From contig CM073324.1 in NCBI GenBank assembly GCA_037043015.1, forward strand, positions 7,089,013 to 7,153,012: a stretch of DNA of 64,000 bases, read 5' to 3'. The notes under the pieces were generated by a model. That model saw only the letters and a list, made by a program, of their open reading frames with translations. It was not told the origin of the DNA and searched no databases. This DNA comes from Bryum argenteum. Its lineage: Eukaryota; Streptophyta; Bryopsida; Bryales; Bryaceae. The translations under genes and the position numbers were made by a program. Below are positions 33,581 through 45,047 of the stretch, in pieces. Numbering within the stretch: the first letter of the stretch is position 1; every line of letters starts with the position of its first letter.

Positions 33581-36310
33581 GTTTGTACAATTAAAATTAT
33601 TTACATATTCATTTAATATTTATATAATTTGAGGCAATTTTGTTTTAACTTCCTTAAGTAAATGTCAATGTTCAATACTTGTTGTAGCAAGCTCATTGTG
33701 GAATAGTCTAAGGAACCATTCTTAGAAACTATGCAAAGTCTATGGGAGATTTAGTTTATTGGAAAAGATGAACTATTTTCTTCTCTAGAGTTAGTTATGA
33801 ACTTTGAAAGGAAGAGTGATGAACGGAACACCTTAGATTTGTGTTTAAATCTAGCACCTAGATACATTAGAATTGGGAGATGAATGCGAACATTCCTTTT
33901 GTGGTTTAATGCCCCTATAATTTGGTTTTTGATATTGTTCAAAGATTGAGCATGGTATTTTATTTTATTTTTTATTTTTTCTTTTAACCAATCAATGTAT
34001 TAATTAGTTGAGAGAGAAATACAATTATGAACCAAAGTAGCTAGCTACTTTGCGAAGGTTTGTGTTTTTTATGAATGTTACTTCTAATCCTCACTGCAAC
34101 CTTCTTTTCTCTTTGAAATTGCCTTTTCTTAAAATGTATTTGATGTCATGAGAGTTGATTGGCCCTCACTAGAACTTCGGCTAAGCATAATAAGGATAAG
34201 TAAGATGCGTTTTGAAGAATATAAAAATTATATTTTCTTCCATCATCAATATTATAGTTTATTATTTTTGTATTTAAAAAAAAAATGCTATGTTACTTAT
34301 GATTTATTTTTATACTAGTATGCCATTGCGACGTTGTCATGCACACTTAAGTACTTTGACCACGCCCTTCTTGTTTTTTTACCATATCTAAAATTAGGTC
34401 ATTTTCATAATTTCTAAGGATTTGGGGGCCATAAATACTTCAAAACTCAAAATCCCGGGACACATTGACCCGTTTTGCACTTCAACTATTTTCCATAACA
34501 TTACGAAAAGACAATCTGCTTCCAATGACACCTCATGCGGTTTAATCCGACCAGTCGTCTCCTAGATTTAATGTCGCAAACCAAAACAAATTACCTTCCT
34601 TATATATAAAAGATTTTAGTTACTTGTAGAATATGAAATATGAGTTTATTTTCTTCAGACTAGTTGAGTGTATAAAATTAAAAATCAATATCATGTGTTA
34701 TTTTACAATTGTTGAATTTTATCGATTGGAAGAAAGAAATTGTACTTTAGCCAAAATGTGGTTGGCATAGGATGGAAACCTAATTTTACATTAGGCTCAA
34801 TTCATCAATTTTGGGCCTTCCAAGTGGACCTAAAAACTTCTCAATTTAAGACAAAATCCAAGATTGCATTTATATGTTAAGGCCCAAGTCAAAATCAAAT
34901 TGTGCCTTTGTCTAATGAAATATCCTTTGGTGCAATCGGTAGCTAGTTGTAAATATCATTTTCAAATTGGGATCTTTGATTGGGCTTATGGACTTCAAAG
35001 TGCAAGACCTTATCCCCAACCCAATTTGTATATTGGGGTCCAAGTGAAAGTCTAATACAACTCCAATTAAGCACATATACATTTGGGCATTGCCCCCAAA
35101 ATAAGGTAGCCTTCAATCTAGTATATCGTTTGCGGTTCTAAACTACAAACAAATAACCTTCCAAAATTACAAAAACTTCAAGTTGCTTAGGGAACTTGTA
35201 AATTTTTACACAATGAATTCTTATGGTGATGAAATTCTTTTGAAAAGAATCACTAAGGGATATTTGTATGCCTTTACTGCCAAACTAGCTAATATCTGGA
35301 ACAAGATCAGATGGTTAAATCCTCTGTGAAGGGATACTTGTACTTGATGGGCTAGTTCAATGGAGATTCATTTTCAAATTCACATTGTCACATTTTTCCT
35401 GGACTTCATAAAGAGAAAAAATACGGTATTAGCACTCAAAATACTTGAAATTGATACGAAAATAGATTCATCAAACATCTTTTAAATATTCTATGAAAAG
35501 AAACAACTTGATTGAACTCCACGTAATGAAAACCAATAACACACAAAAAATTCCAATTCCATGGAAGTGTTAGACAATCTCCTTTATCTATAGGGTCAAA
35601 AGTTGGGAAGAACAATTGAATCACACGTTTCTCCCCTTCTTCTAGAACATCATCAACTATGAACTCACCCTGCAATTCAACGTGAATTCCTTGATTGATG
35701 TTCATGAAAAATGCAAGCAATGAATCTCAGAGAAGGTAAAAAGGACGGGAGTAGTTTGGTGAAGAAGTTGCTAGGAAACACAAATGTGGTACATGTATGG
35801 AAGAATCCATAGCAAATCTGGTCACGATCACATGAAGCAACAGTGACGAGCCACAATTTGGAACCACTACAAATTTCCTACTAATTTCGTAAAGAAAGCA
35901 ACTGCCTTAGCCCTAGGGTAGGTCTAGGGAGACGGCGCTCCCGTAATGCCGCAAATGAAATCTTGAGATCAGAGCCAAACAGAGAGTAAATAACGAGAAA
36001 AACAGAGAGAAAAAGATGAAAAGAATTAGTCTGAAAGATAGAATTGACTAACTTATTACGAGGCACGAGGTCGAGCCGGACTTCGTCGCATTGAACCCAC
36101 ACACTTGGTCCAACTGCCAAGCATTGAACGCTGCATTAATAGTAGACGCAGCCTTGTTTGATGATGGTGATGGAGGAACCAGAAGCAGAAACAGCGGAAC
36201 CATCATGGTGCATAAGGAAGAAGAAAAGAGCTTGAACAACAACGCGCTTACCTCACCACCGCTTGCTTTCGAGATCGGGATCCAGCAGCAACAAGAGGCT
36301 TGCGATTGAT
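33581..36310. other. AT-rich intergenic region; no recognised gene
   Basis: Short open frames only. Minus-strand frames at 35436-35720 and 36048-36242 (the latter starting with a hydrophobic, signal-like stretch) show no domain and I could not link them by splicing. A donor-like GTGAG/GTAAGCG on the minus strand near 36250 could be the leader of an unidentified leftward transcript. Confidence 0.35.
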
Positions 36311-37371
36311 AGATTGATTGGGTGGTTGAGTAGTCTGTCTGCCGGCGGGACGAAATGGGTGATTCGAATTTCGAAATTTTTGGCGGCCCCGCCCTTTTGA
36401 GAGCGACAGAATGTGCGCCAGAGTTTGTTGTGTGTAGGTGAGTTTTTACGTTTCTGGTGGTGGGTTTCGTTTGTTGCTGGAAATTAGGAGCAATGGAGGA
36501 TTTGTTTTTTTTTGTTTTTTTTTCGGTTTTTTACCGCTCTAAGCATCCGACAGTCAGAGAGAAGCGCAGAAAGGCATTCAAGTATGTGGGCGTGCCAGTC
36601 AGCCAGCAAGCCGCGTTCTGTGGCATGCTGCTGGGGCCCCTCCTGCTTGCACAGAGACGTACCGCCGTTGCCAGTTTCATCACGCGGAACCTCGGTTCGT
36701 GCGGATGTGGAATAGTCGTCGCACGCATCTTAGAGAATTTGAGAGTCGTTCGAGGATATTCGCTCCGGCTATGGAGAGAGATCGTTATGCCGGCGGATGC
36801 TTGTGTCTTTTGATCTGTTGGAGGGATGCGAATCGGTAATCGAATTAGAACTAGACTGGGGTGGAATTCCTCGCAATTGGTTCGCAGAGAGAGATTGTTA
36901 AGTCACTGTGATTGTTGTACCTGACTCATGAGAGTTTCGATGCTTCTAAGGCCTCCATGGAGTGCTCTCGCCTCCTTGGTTCTGGAGAATATTGAATTGT
37001 ACGGACCAGCACCAGGAGATGGATGTTCTTCGTCGTAGTATCGTCTCCTGAAGCGGCAGTTTTTTTTGTGGCTTTCCGTTCGTTTTCGTGAAGGTGTAGC
37101 TTAAAGTTAGAAGGTATTCAACTTGCGAACGTAGGAAGCTTGTAAACTGGTTTACAGGCACATGGAACTCGCAGAGTTTATCTTTTCCTCTAATGTCAGA
37201 AAACATTGAAATTCGAGTACCAACGTCATAGGTGTAGGAGATATTGGAATTGACAGACCAATTACGACTGACTTGAAGCAGTGTTGAAATTCACCGTCAT
37301 GACCTTTTCTCGATGGCAGTAATTACTCCAGTAAAATATCACATGTTTCTGAGTTCACTCTGTGCGTGCAG
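36311..37371 (+). promoter_or_regulatory. Probable promoter and leader of the lipase gene
   Basis: A more GC-rich stretch (GGCGGCCCCGCCC near 36385) precedes the lipase gene. The leader probably ends with a spliced acceptor, TGTGCGTGCAG, at 37361-37371, just before the upstream ORF. An open frame at 36457-36813 has no domain and is taken as leader. The location is inference. Confidence 0.3.
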
Positions 37372-37395
37372 ATGACAGTCCTTACGAATGCCTGA
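37372..37395 (+). promoter_or_regulatory. Short upstream ORF overlapping the lipase start
   Basis: ATG at 37372 opens a 7-codon frame (MTVLTNA) that ends at 37395, seven bases past the main ATG at 37388 and in another frame. If the leader is spliced at 37371, this ATG would be met first and could lower translation or force re-initiation. It depends on the leader prediction. Confidence 0.3.
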
Positions 37396-40300
37396 ACATG
37401 AAGCAGGTTCATGTACATGTGTGTTTTGTCAAGCTCAGGAAGTTGGCTTAGCAGACACATGTCTCAGCATGGGAGAGCCTCCATCAACGAAGTCATTGTT
37501 CCAATTTTTGAAGGCTGTGAGAGTAATTATATTGGTACCGATTCTGATATATGTGACATTATTCGCACTTTCTGTGTACGTTGGAATTGCGGCTCTGCAA
37601 TCCAAGTGGCCTCGAGCATTGGTCGAATACACAACTGTGCTTGCGGTTGTAATACTCATCAGGCTGATATGGCTCATTATCAATGGATACATCCAAGCTG
37701 CCACGGCATCGGTCATGAATGCTGTGAAGCCAGGTTCAGTTTCTGGTGAAAGTTGCAGCAAATCAAGTGAAAGAGATCGGCGGGTAAAATTTGCTACCAT
37801 ACACTTCGCCTCTTCCATCCCTGTTCTCATGCTATCCATTTTTCGAGAAATTGTGCATACCTTAATTTATGAGGCCATTGTTTTCCGGAATCTGTAATGC
37901 ATCTGACTTCATACGTTGTTTCTTTTTTGGACAACCAAAAATCGGTTCTGACGAGCCGGGAGACTTGGGTTATTAAGCTTCTTCAAAAGCAGGATATGTA
38001 TGAAGTTATTTTGTCTAATTTTGAGCGTTGGACCTTGTGAGCAGCGGTGGTTCAGATTATGGCGATGGTGGAACCGCCTTGGCACATTGGTGTTGATTCT
38101 CCAAGTTGTTGCTGCATGTCTTATCATTCAAAGCAATGATCAGTTACAGAATGGTCAGTACCCGCATTTTTGTCCTCTTTGACTTCGTTACTCAGGATCG
38201 TAAGGCGTTATCACCAAAACATCTTACCAGATTTGAGTATGGACTTTCTTAAGCCCGTCTTTTCTATCTTTTCGGAGCAACACATTCTACGTCATTCAGT
38301 GATTCCGGTGATAGAACATTTGACACATGAATAACATCATTCACAACATCAAATTCAAATTGGTCCTCCGGTCCTTTACAAAGTATGAGTATCTATTTCA
38401 CTAGGGGTTTACTGAAGATAAGAGTAGGATATCAAGGGTCAGTGCCATGTCTGATGGGCTTAAAGCTTCACTAACGAAGCTGTAATTGTTCAATTGTCTA
38501 CGCCAGGTACTATCAAGAAACGGCTGCAGATCCTTTTCATGATCTTACCGATTGCCAGTTTGGCAGTGGTGGTCTTGGGCTGGTTAACGGGCTCTGAAGT
38601 GATGTCCTGGCGGTCTTTGTACACGAGCAATGACGCTTGGAAAGCTCACTACAGCGAGGCCTTCCGATCTTACATTCGTCAAGCACTATGTTGTATGTGT
38701 CGTTGCCATTACCTGTAAGTGCTACTTTTCTCTATTCTCCAATCCAAAAAGCAGATGCTTCGGGAAATGTACCGTTTTTGATGTCTTGCTTGCCATTTAG
38801 AAATGAAGTTGCATCATATGGACGATTATGTTCTTAGTTTGATCTTGTACCAAATTACAGCCACTCACTGCTTATTTTTGATATCCTGTATGGATGCAGT
38901 TCGAAAGAACAGGGTGAGGAAGTATATTCGGTCGCCTCCTTATTGGGTGAACTGGTTACTTATCGAGCTGAAGGCTGTAGTCATCTGGAAGCTTTAGCCG
39001 GTATAGACTTACCCTTCGTGGAATTTCTTGTTGACATACTTAGGTCTGCTCCTCTGAAGCATATTCCTTTGCTACATCATTATTATAAGCATATAGGAGT
39101 ATGGTAGTGCCCTAATTGTGTTCACATATATGTGAAGCAGTCGACGATCTGAATGCAGTTTGAGATCAAGTCACCGTGTGACCTACTAAATGGACTGCTC
39201 AGGTTCTGTTTGGCTTACAATATTCTCGATGTCCCGTAGTATGGCAGGCTTGAGCTTTGAGCAGAAGGAATGGTAGACTTCTCATCACTAGAATAATTGA
39301 CTACCGACACGCTTCACTACATGAGATTGAACTTAACCAGGGTATTTTGGAACTTTATCAGGGGTAATGTTGCTACGCAATAGAAGAGAAACAAATGGAG
39401 GTGAGAAGAAAGAGCCTGTACCCGAACATATACTTCGTGAAGCAAGCATCCTTCACCAGTATGCTGTCGCTGCATACACAGTAAGTGCTATTTAGTCGTC
39501 ACTTCGGCCCATCGAAGGACATGTTGATTACATCCGCAACGTATTCTGGTTACGACGATGTGCATCGTTCCTATTTATGCAACTTCGCCACTTAATGAGC
39601 GTCAATTGTCCTTGCTTTCCAGGGGCCATTACTTGAACTTGGACGCTATGTGTTATTTTGGCCTATTGTTTGGCTATACCGTCAAGGCTTTTGTTCTTTC
39701 TGGAAATGGAGCAGGTATTGTTCAATCCCTGTGAGGTATGTAATACTCATCGTCTTACCGGTGCTCGTTGCAATTTTTCACCAGATTTTCGTCGAACAGG
39801 AAGGCATTAACGTAGTTATTTTCTTGTTGATAGGCGTCCAGTTTTGAAAGGTGACAACCTCTGGAGGGGCCACGCAGCTGCATTCATTCGGCATGCACGG
39901 TTGGCTCCTGAGGACGTCCTATGCGCGGGTCGGGTGTTGCAGGTAGTTTCGATTGATGATTCTCCACGTTACTGCTGTCATTAGCATGCTACTGCATTTT
40001 CTTCTGCACGCTTCAGAACTGGAAGGATCGCTGAGGAGATTTCGTGATAATCGATCTCTCCAAATCCGAAGCTTCTAAGAACATCTTAGAGGAGGATATG
40101 CTACACCAGTCGATTGTTTTCAACGTTTTGGATTTGACTTATAATGTGTACACTGGACTGCAATATTGGTCTGTCATTATTAATCTTACTTTTGTTTTAC
40201 TTTTGCATGAAAACTGAAGACTGAGAGAGAGTCAGCATACTTCGTGGTGATTCTGAAGGAACTTCGCACCATAGTGGTGGCCGTACGTGGAACGGAGACT

Positions 40301-43114
40301 CTAGAGGATTTACTTACAGATGGGCTTAGCAGAGAGTCTAATCTTTCTGATTTAGACTTGCTCGGTTTGCGGAAGTAAGAACTCCCTCGATGTGATTATT
40401 CATCTTTAGTGTTATTAACTCTTGATAACAGCAGATATGCTTTTCAGGTTTATATAGTGAGACATCTAATAACTTCCCGAAGGATCCTGATGCAGATGCG
40501 GAGTAATACGTGGACTTAATGTATAATTTTTTAAAGGGATGTTTGTCCTAGGTATTCACATGTCTCAAAGGGAGAAGGAGTGGGTATCAGTCGACTTTTA
40601 ACTTATCTCTGTTTGTCATCAACTGCAGAGGACCACATGTACCAAACGAAGTGAAGCGGTTGGTTGAGGGAAAACATTATGCACATAGAGGTATCATAGA
40701 AGCAGCACGCAAGCTCTCAAGGGAGATTGATAACTTGGCTGAGGATGACGATGATTCCATAGCTGCTTCAAATGCTACCTCCAGGCTGGGAAATAAAGGT
40801 ACTGAGTCTAATGTATCTTCGTTGCTTGGCATCTTATGCGAATGATGGTGCGAAATGTTAGTGCATCATGTGATCCACCTAAGTTGTGCATCAGCATATC
40901 AACATAGAGTAGGTGGGTCAGTTGAAGAGCTACTCTGTTCTAGTGGCTGAGTGTCATTACTTAAGTATTGCTTCAAATGTGTTTCCAGAGAACGGGTCGT
41001 CGAAAAGAACTGGATTGCTTACAGAGTTGCTGGGTCCTAATGGAAGTCATAAAAACTATGACCTGCGATTTGTTGGACACTCACTCGGAGGTTCAATTTG
41101 TGCTCTTACAGGTCTGAGGGTAAGATCAATTGACCCCACGTGAATTGGTTCTTGCTGGCTTGAGTACAAATCTTGACAGATTTTGCAACTGGCATCTCGT
41201 CGTCAGATTTTCAGATGTGTATCGCATTGACTCTAATTGTCTTGACAGGTTGTTTTACGTGCCTGTAATTTTCTCATGTGCACTTGCCATCAGGACGATT
41301 GATCTCCTTTTGAACTAGTATTGGGGTGTTCTTGTTCTCCACAATTTATCTGGATTCGCTCTGAATCGAAGCTTTTGAAATGTGGCAGTTGTACAGTCGG
41401 TATCCAAAATTGCGCGTTTATGCGTATGGACTCCTACCGTGTGTGGACGAGAGCTTGGCGGAGGCATGTCAAGGGTTTATCACCAGGTTAGTTGTGCATT
41501 GATCCTCACGCTGTAGACATATTTGGAAACATCAATTTCTGTGATATGATTTCGTCGAAATTACTTGATCATGTACCAAATATCAAGGCGTCTCACAGGT
41601 ATCTAATATCCTACTCTATGCAGTGTGGTCTGCCATGACGAATTCGCATCCCGTCTTTCTGTGGCATCGATTATGCGTTTGAGAGCTAGAGCTCTGCAAG
41701 CTTTATCAGAAGATACTGAACTTGAAAGGGGGAATGTGTATACGGGATTGGAAGGTGAACCTTCGTCAATATCCAGTACAGACAAATCTTCCAGTCGTAT
41801 TTCCAGCATGTGCTCATCAGACAGCCACAGGACTCTTGTCACAGGCTTTAGAACTCGGTCGCCTTTAACTTTGAAGATGAAGAAATGGTCCGAGCTTCGA
41901 AAGACCCAACGATTGCCATACATGTGGAAAGGCGGAGTGTTTCTGTGTGCACACACTTGGTTTTGTTTGTGCAAAATGTCTCAACACCACAAGGTTACTG
42001 TTATCAGCTCGGAAGTCGAGCGCTACATCAAGTCGATGACAAGCTCGCATGAACACCATAAGGCTACCGATACTCACTCGGAAATCGAGATGACGACGAG
42101 GCTGGACCCTCCTGTTCCATTCTCCCTGAACAGAGTTAATGGTAGGAATCCTGTTACTTATCACGTAACTCAAGATGTCTTGCATCACCTCATTACTGTC
42201 CTTCAGCTTTACGTCAAATATGGTACTGATTGTTTTTGATGATACTACTTTGAGTTCATAACTTTTGACGATGTTTTTGTAAACATAATACTCGACTTGA
42301 AAGTAGTGCATGTCTTTTTTGTTGCTAATATGTTACAGCCTTCTTAAAAAGTCAGTTCAGGTGATACTTGATCCAGAGTGTATTTCGGCTGCTGCACTCG
42401 GTTTAACTTATCCCATTGTTATGCAGGGGATGTGGGTTCCAGACTTACAGTGGCTGAAGATGGACACTTTGTGGTGGTAGATATGGAGGATGGCCGCAGA
42501 GAAGACCGCAGTGATCCAGACTGGCGGCAAACTGGCCTTCCTACGGAAATGGGTTCAGGTTTTGTGAACATTGCAGGTGAAGATGCAGCAGCAAAAGTGG
42601 AGGAGCTCAATCCAGTTGAGATGTACCTTCCTGGGCTGGTGGTGCACCTTGATAAGAAAGAGGATGCAGCAGATTCCTGGAGGGCGTCATTCTGGAAGTC
42701 ATGGCAAGCGGAAAGGAAGTCGGAGTATTATGCTTTTCGGGTTGATCGAAAGAAATTCAAGGACCTCGTCATCTCTCCGTCAATGTTTATTGATCACATG
42801 CCGTGGAAGTACGTGCAGTCTCCCATTTTTTTCATGTCAATCTATCACCCTGCCTTCAAATGATCTCATGTTGTTCCTAGACTGGAATTTGATCGTATTT
42901 CTAGACCGGAATTTGATCGCAATCTCATGAAATCGATCTTCCCAGGTGTCAATATGCGTTAAACCATATCGTTGGCCAACTTAAGAAGAAGGAAGAACTT
43001 CAGACCATGTCTTCAATCGAGAGTCAGTTTACTCCGGACTCCTCACTTGGCAAAATCGACTCGTCACGATCGTTTCTAAAATCGGTATCGGAAAACCTGT
43101 CAAGACCTGCATGA
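37388..43114 (+). CDS. sn1-specific diacylglycerol lipase-like protein (four TM helices plus class 3 lipase domain)
   Basis: Integral-membrane lipase expected to cleave the sn-1 acyl chain of diacylglycerol; plants have homologues of the animal DAGL family. Fourteen exons: 37388-37783, 38045-38153, 38507-38714, 38900-39000, 39362-39480, 39623-39714, 39834-39942, 40220-40374, 40629-40798, 40989-41119, 41389-41486, 41624-42141, 42427-42808, 42946-43114. They total 2757 nt, 918 aa, and every phase matches. TM helices lie at about 43-69, 79-103, 144-160 and 175-194. The lipase core has the G-x-S-x-G elbow GHSLGG (Ser518) and VCHDEFASRLS (about 565-575), where the catalytic Asp is expected. VAVRGTETLEDLLTDGLS precedes the elbow, as in lipase_3 domains. 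A long hydrophilic insert (about 600-730) follows, then a conserved C-terminal block with MYLPGLVVHL. Exon 2 acceptor choice is the least certain border. Confidence 0.92.
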
Positions 43115-45047
43115 ATGCACAGATTGAGACTTTTGGCGTCTGGACACTATTGAGCACTGAAACACGAGCAACGTGTTTCATCCCGCAGAATCGAAAGAAC
43201 ACGACGGAAGTTGATATTATTGATTGCAGAAGATGGGAGTAAGTATATCCCTTGCTGCCCGCTTACCATTTTGGTTGGCCTCTTGGGTTTTTGATCCACT
43301 ATGAGCTGCCCGGCATTATGTAAGCGGTGATTTGATCGGCGCAAGCCTTAGTTTTGTAGACTCATGCGGCTCCCTGTAATATATTTGAGCTAGATGTAAA
43401 TATTCTTTCTTGATCCATTTTATGGTATCATTGCTTAGGGATTGTTTTCTTCTTTACTGATGTATAGGAGTATCAGGTTCTTGGTACGGTATTTGAAATC
43501 TATTCCATCTGTGCTCAGCTTTAGTCTCTTTTTGTTCATGCCAGTTGCAGGAATTCAGTGTTCGTATACGTTCTCAATCACCTGATGTGATATCTGCAGA
43601 TGTAATGCTTCTGCTTTCCTTGACCTATATATACTTGCACCATCTAACAACATACACCAGCCAAAACTGGAATTAACACAATTAAAATTAAAATAGAATC
43701 AACACAATCGAAATCAAATCTGGAATTAATTAGCACAATCGAAATGAGAATTAGGGCCACTTTGCACTAATGTAGGAGTGGTGAAAACCGTCTGAATTTC
43801 AGCTTTGCATACTTGGAATAGTGGTGTAAAATTTTAATTATTTTTCGATGGTCTGCAAAGCTAGTGCAAATCCATCCCAAAAAAAAAAACATTTTTTGAG
43901 TAATCCTATAATTTCCTATGAATTTTTGAATCTCGAGTCTTAGGAGTCCCACTACCCGAACATAGAGTGCTGGCTTTTTTGCAAGGTTGTATTCCGAAAA
44001 CTATGGATTGAATGTCCCAAAATGAACTAAAATAGGTTCAGGAACTGACATAGGAGTTGTCTAAAACCATTCACCATGCATGGTTTGAGCTAAAAACAGT
44101 GGATGGTTCCCAAAACCTGTCAGGTTACCATGAACGGACGGTTCTACAGCCCCTACCCATGAACCTATTGTGTGGTTTTTGGGGCTGGACGGTTTTCACG
44201 ACTTCTACCTTATGGCAAAAGGTCAACATGTTGTCCATGATTTCATGATTTCAATCAATCACTAGGAGCCAAAGTCTAATTGCCGTCGCTCTCCAGGTGG
44301 CCTACATCTCCAGGTGGCCTACATGGCAGCACCTTCTGTCCTCGTGATGGCCTCTCGGCATTTATTTGGGTCCTGCATTTTGCAAGACCGAAATTCGGCA
44401 TTTATTTGGGTCGTGCATTTTGCAAGACATTTATTTGGGTCGTGCATTTTGCAAGACCGAAATTATCATCTTGCAAGACCGAAGACCGAAATTATCATCT
44501 TGCAAGACCGAAATTATCATCTTGCAAGACCGAAAGACCAAAATTATGATCGAGAAGCCGTTAGATTTTGTTTATAAAAAGTGCATTTTGCAAGACGGAA
44601 TTATGATCGAGACAATAAATCACCACATTGTGAAAGATCATATGCAAATCTATTCCAGTCACACACTACATACATCATAATATCCTTACAGTACTGAATA
44701 CAGTATCATTCCACTCTTATAACAGGAAGAAACTCTCCAGGCAGACTTCAGATTCAGATCTACTTCAAACGCTTGGTGTCATCTCAACAATAACATTAAT
44801 GCAGTAATAAGGAGAGTTTACACTAAATAATCAACCATCATTTTCATTTACTTTTGGTTAGTTTCGGTCACATAAATGTGTACAAAATACTCACTCAAAA
44901 TGCAGAGAATACATTGTTCCTCCACCGTTTCAGAGTCTAAGCACACTCAACTACATTCCATATCTCCGAGTTTTACAGGCCTGCTTTCATGGCCCGTGCA
45001 AAAAGGCAAAGAATAAGAACAGGGGGGGGGGGTGGGGGGGCTTTCGA
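43115..45047. other. Intergenic; local repeat, no recognised gene
   Basis: Includes the probable 3' UTRs of the converging lipase and GT47 genes. Low-complexity AATTAACACAATTAAAATTA-type sequence lies near 43670-43740, and a foldback-like stretch at 43750-44230 shows weak inverted similarity (TTTCACGACTTC / GTGGTGAAAACC). A G-run, GGGGGGGGGGTGGGGGGG, lies near 45023. The tandem repeat at 44358 is listed separately. Confidence 0.4.
44358..44545. repeat. Interleaved tandem repeats sharing TTGCAAGAC
   Basis: Three copies of a 29-31 bp unit (ATTTATTTGGGTCGTGCATT plus TTGCAAGAC) are followed by three copies of a 22-bp unit (CGAAATTATCATCTTGCAAG plus AC). Both units end in TTGCAAGACCGAAA, so the array grew by slippage at that shared core. 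Upstream, CTCCAGGTGGCCTACAT is also duplicated near 44295. Confidence 0.8.

Noticed and set aside
35436-35720. Minus-strand frame with an acidic block (VDDVLEEGEKR)
   Set aside because: No homology recognised, AT-rich surroundings, no splice partners.
36048-36242. Minus-strand frame starting with a hydrophobic, signal-like stretch
   Set aside because: Short, with no conserved domain and no convincing downstream exon, so I could not support a gene.
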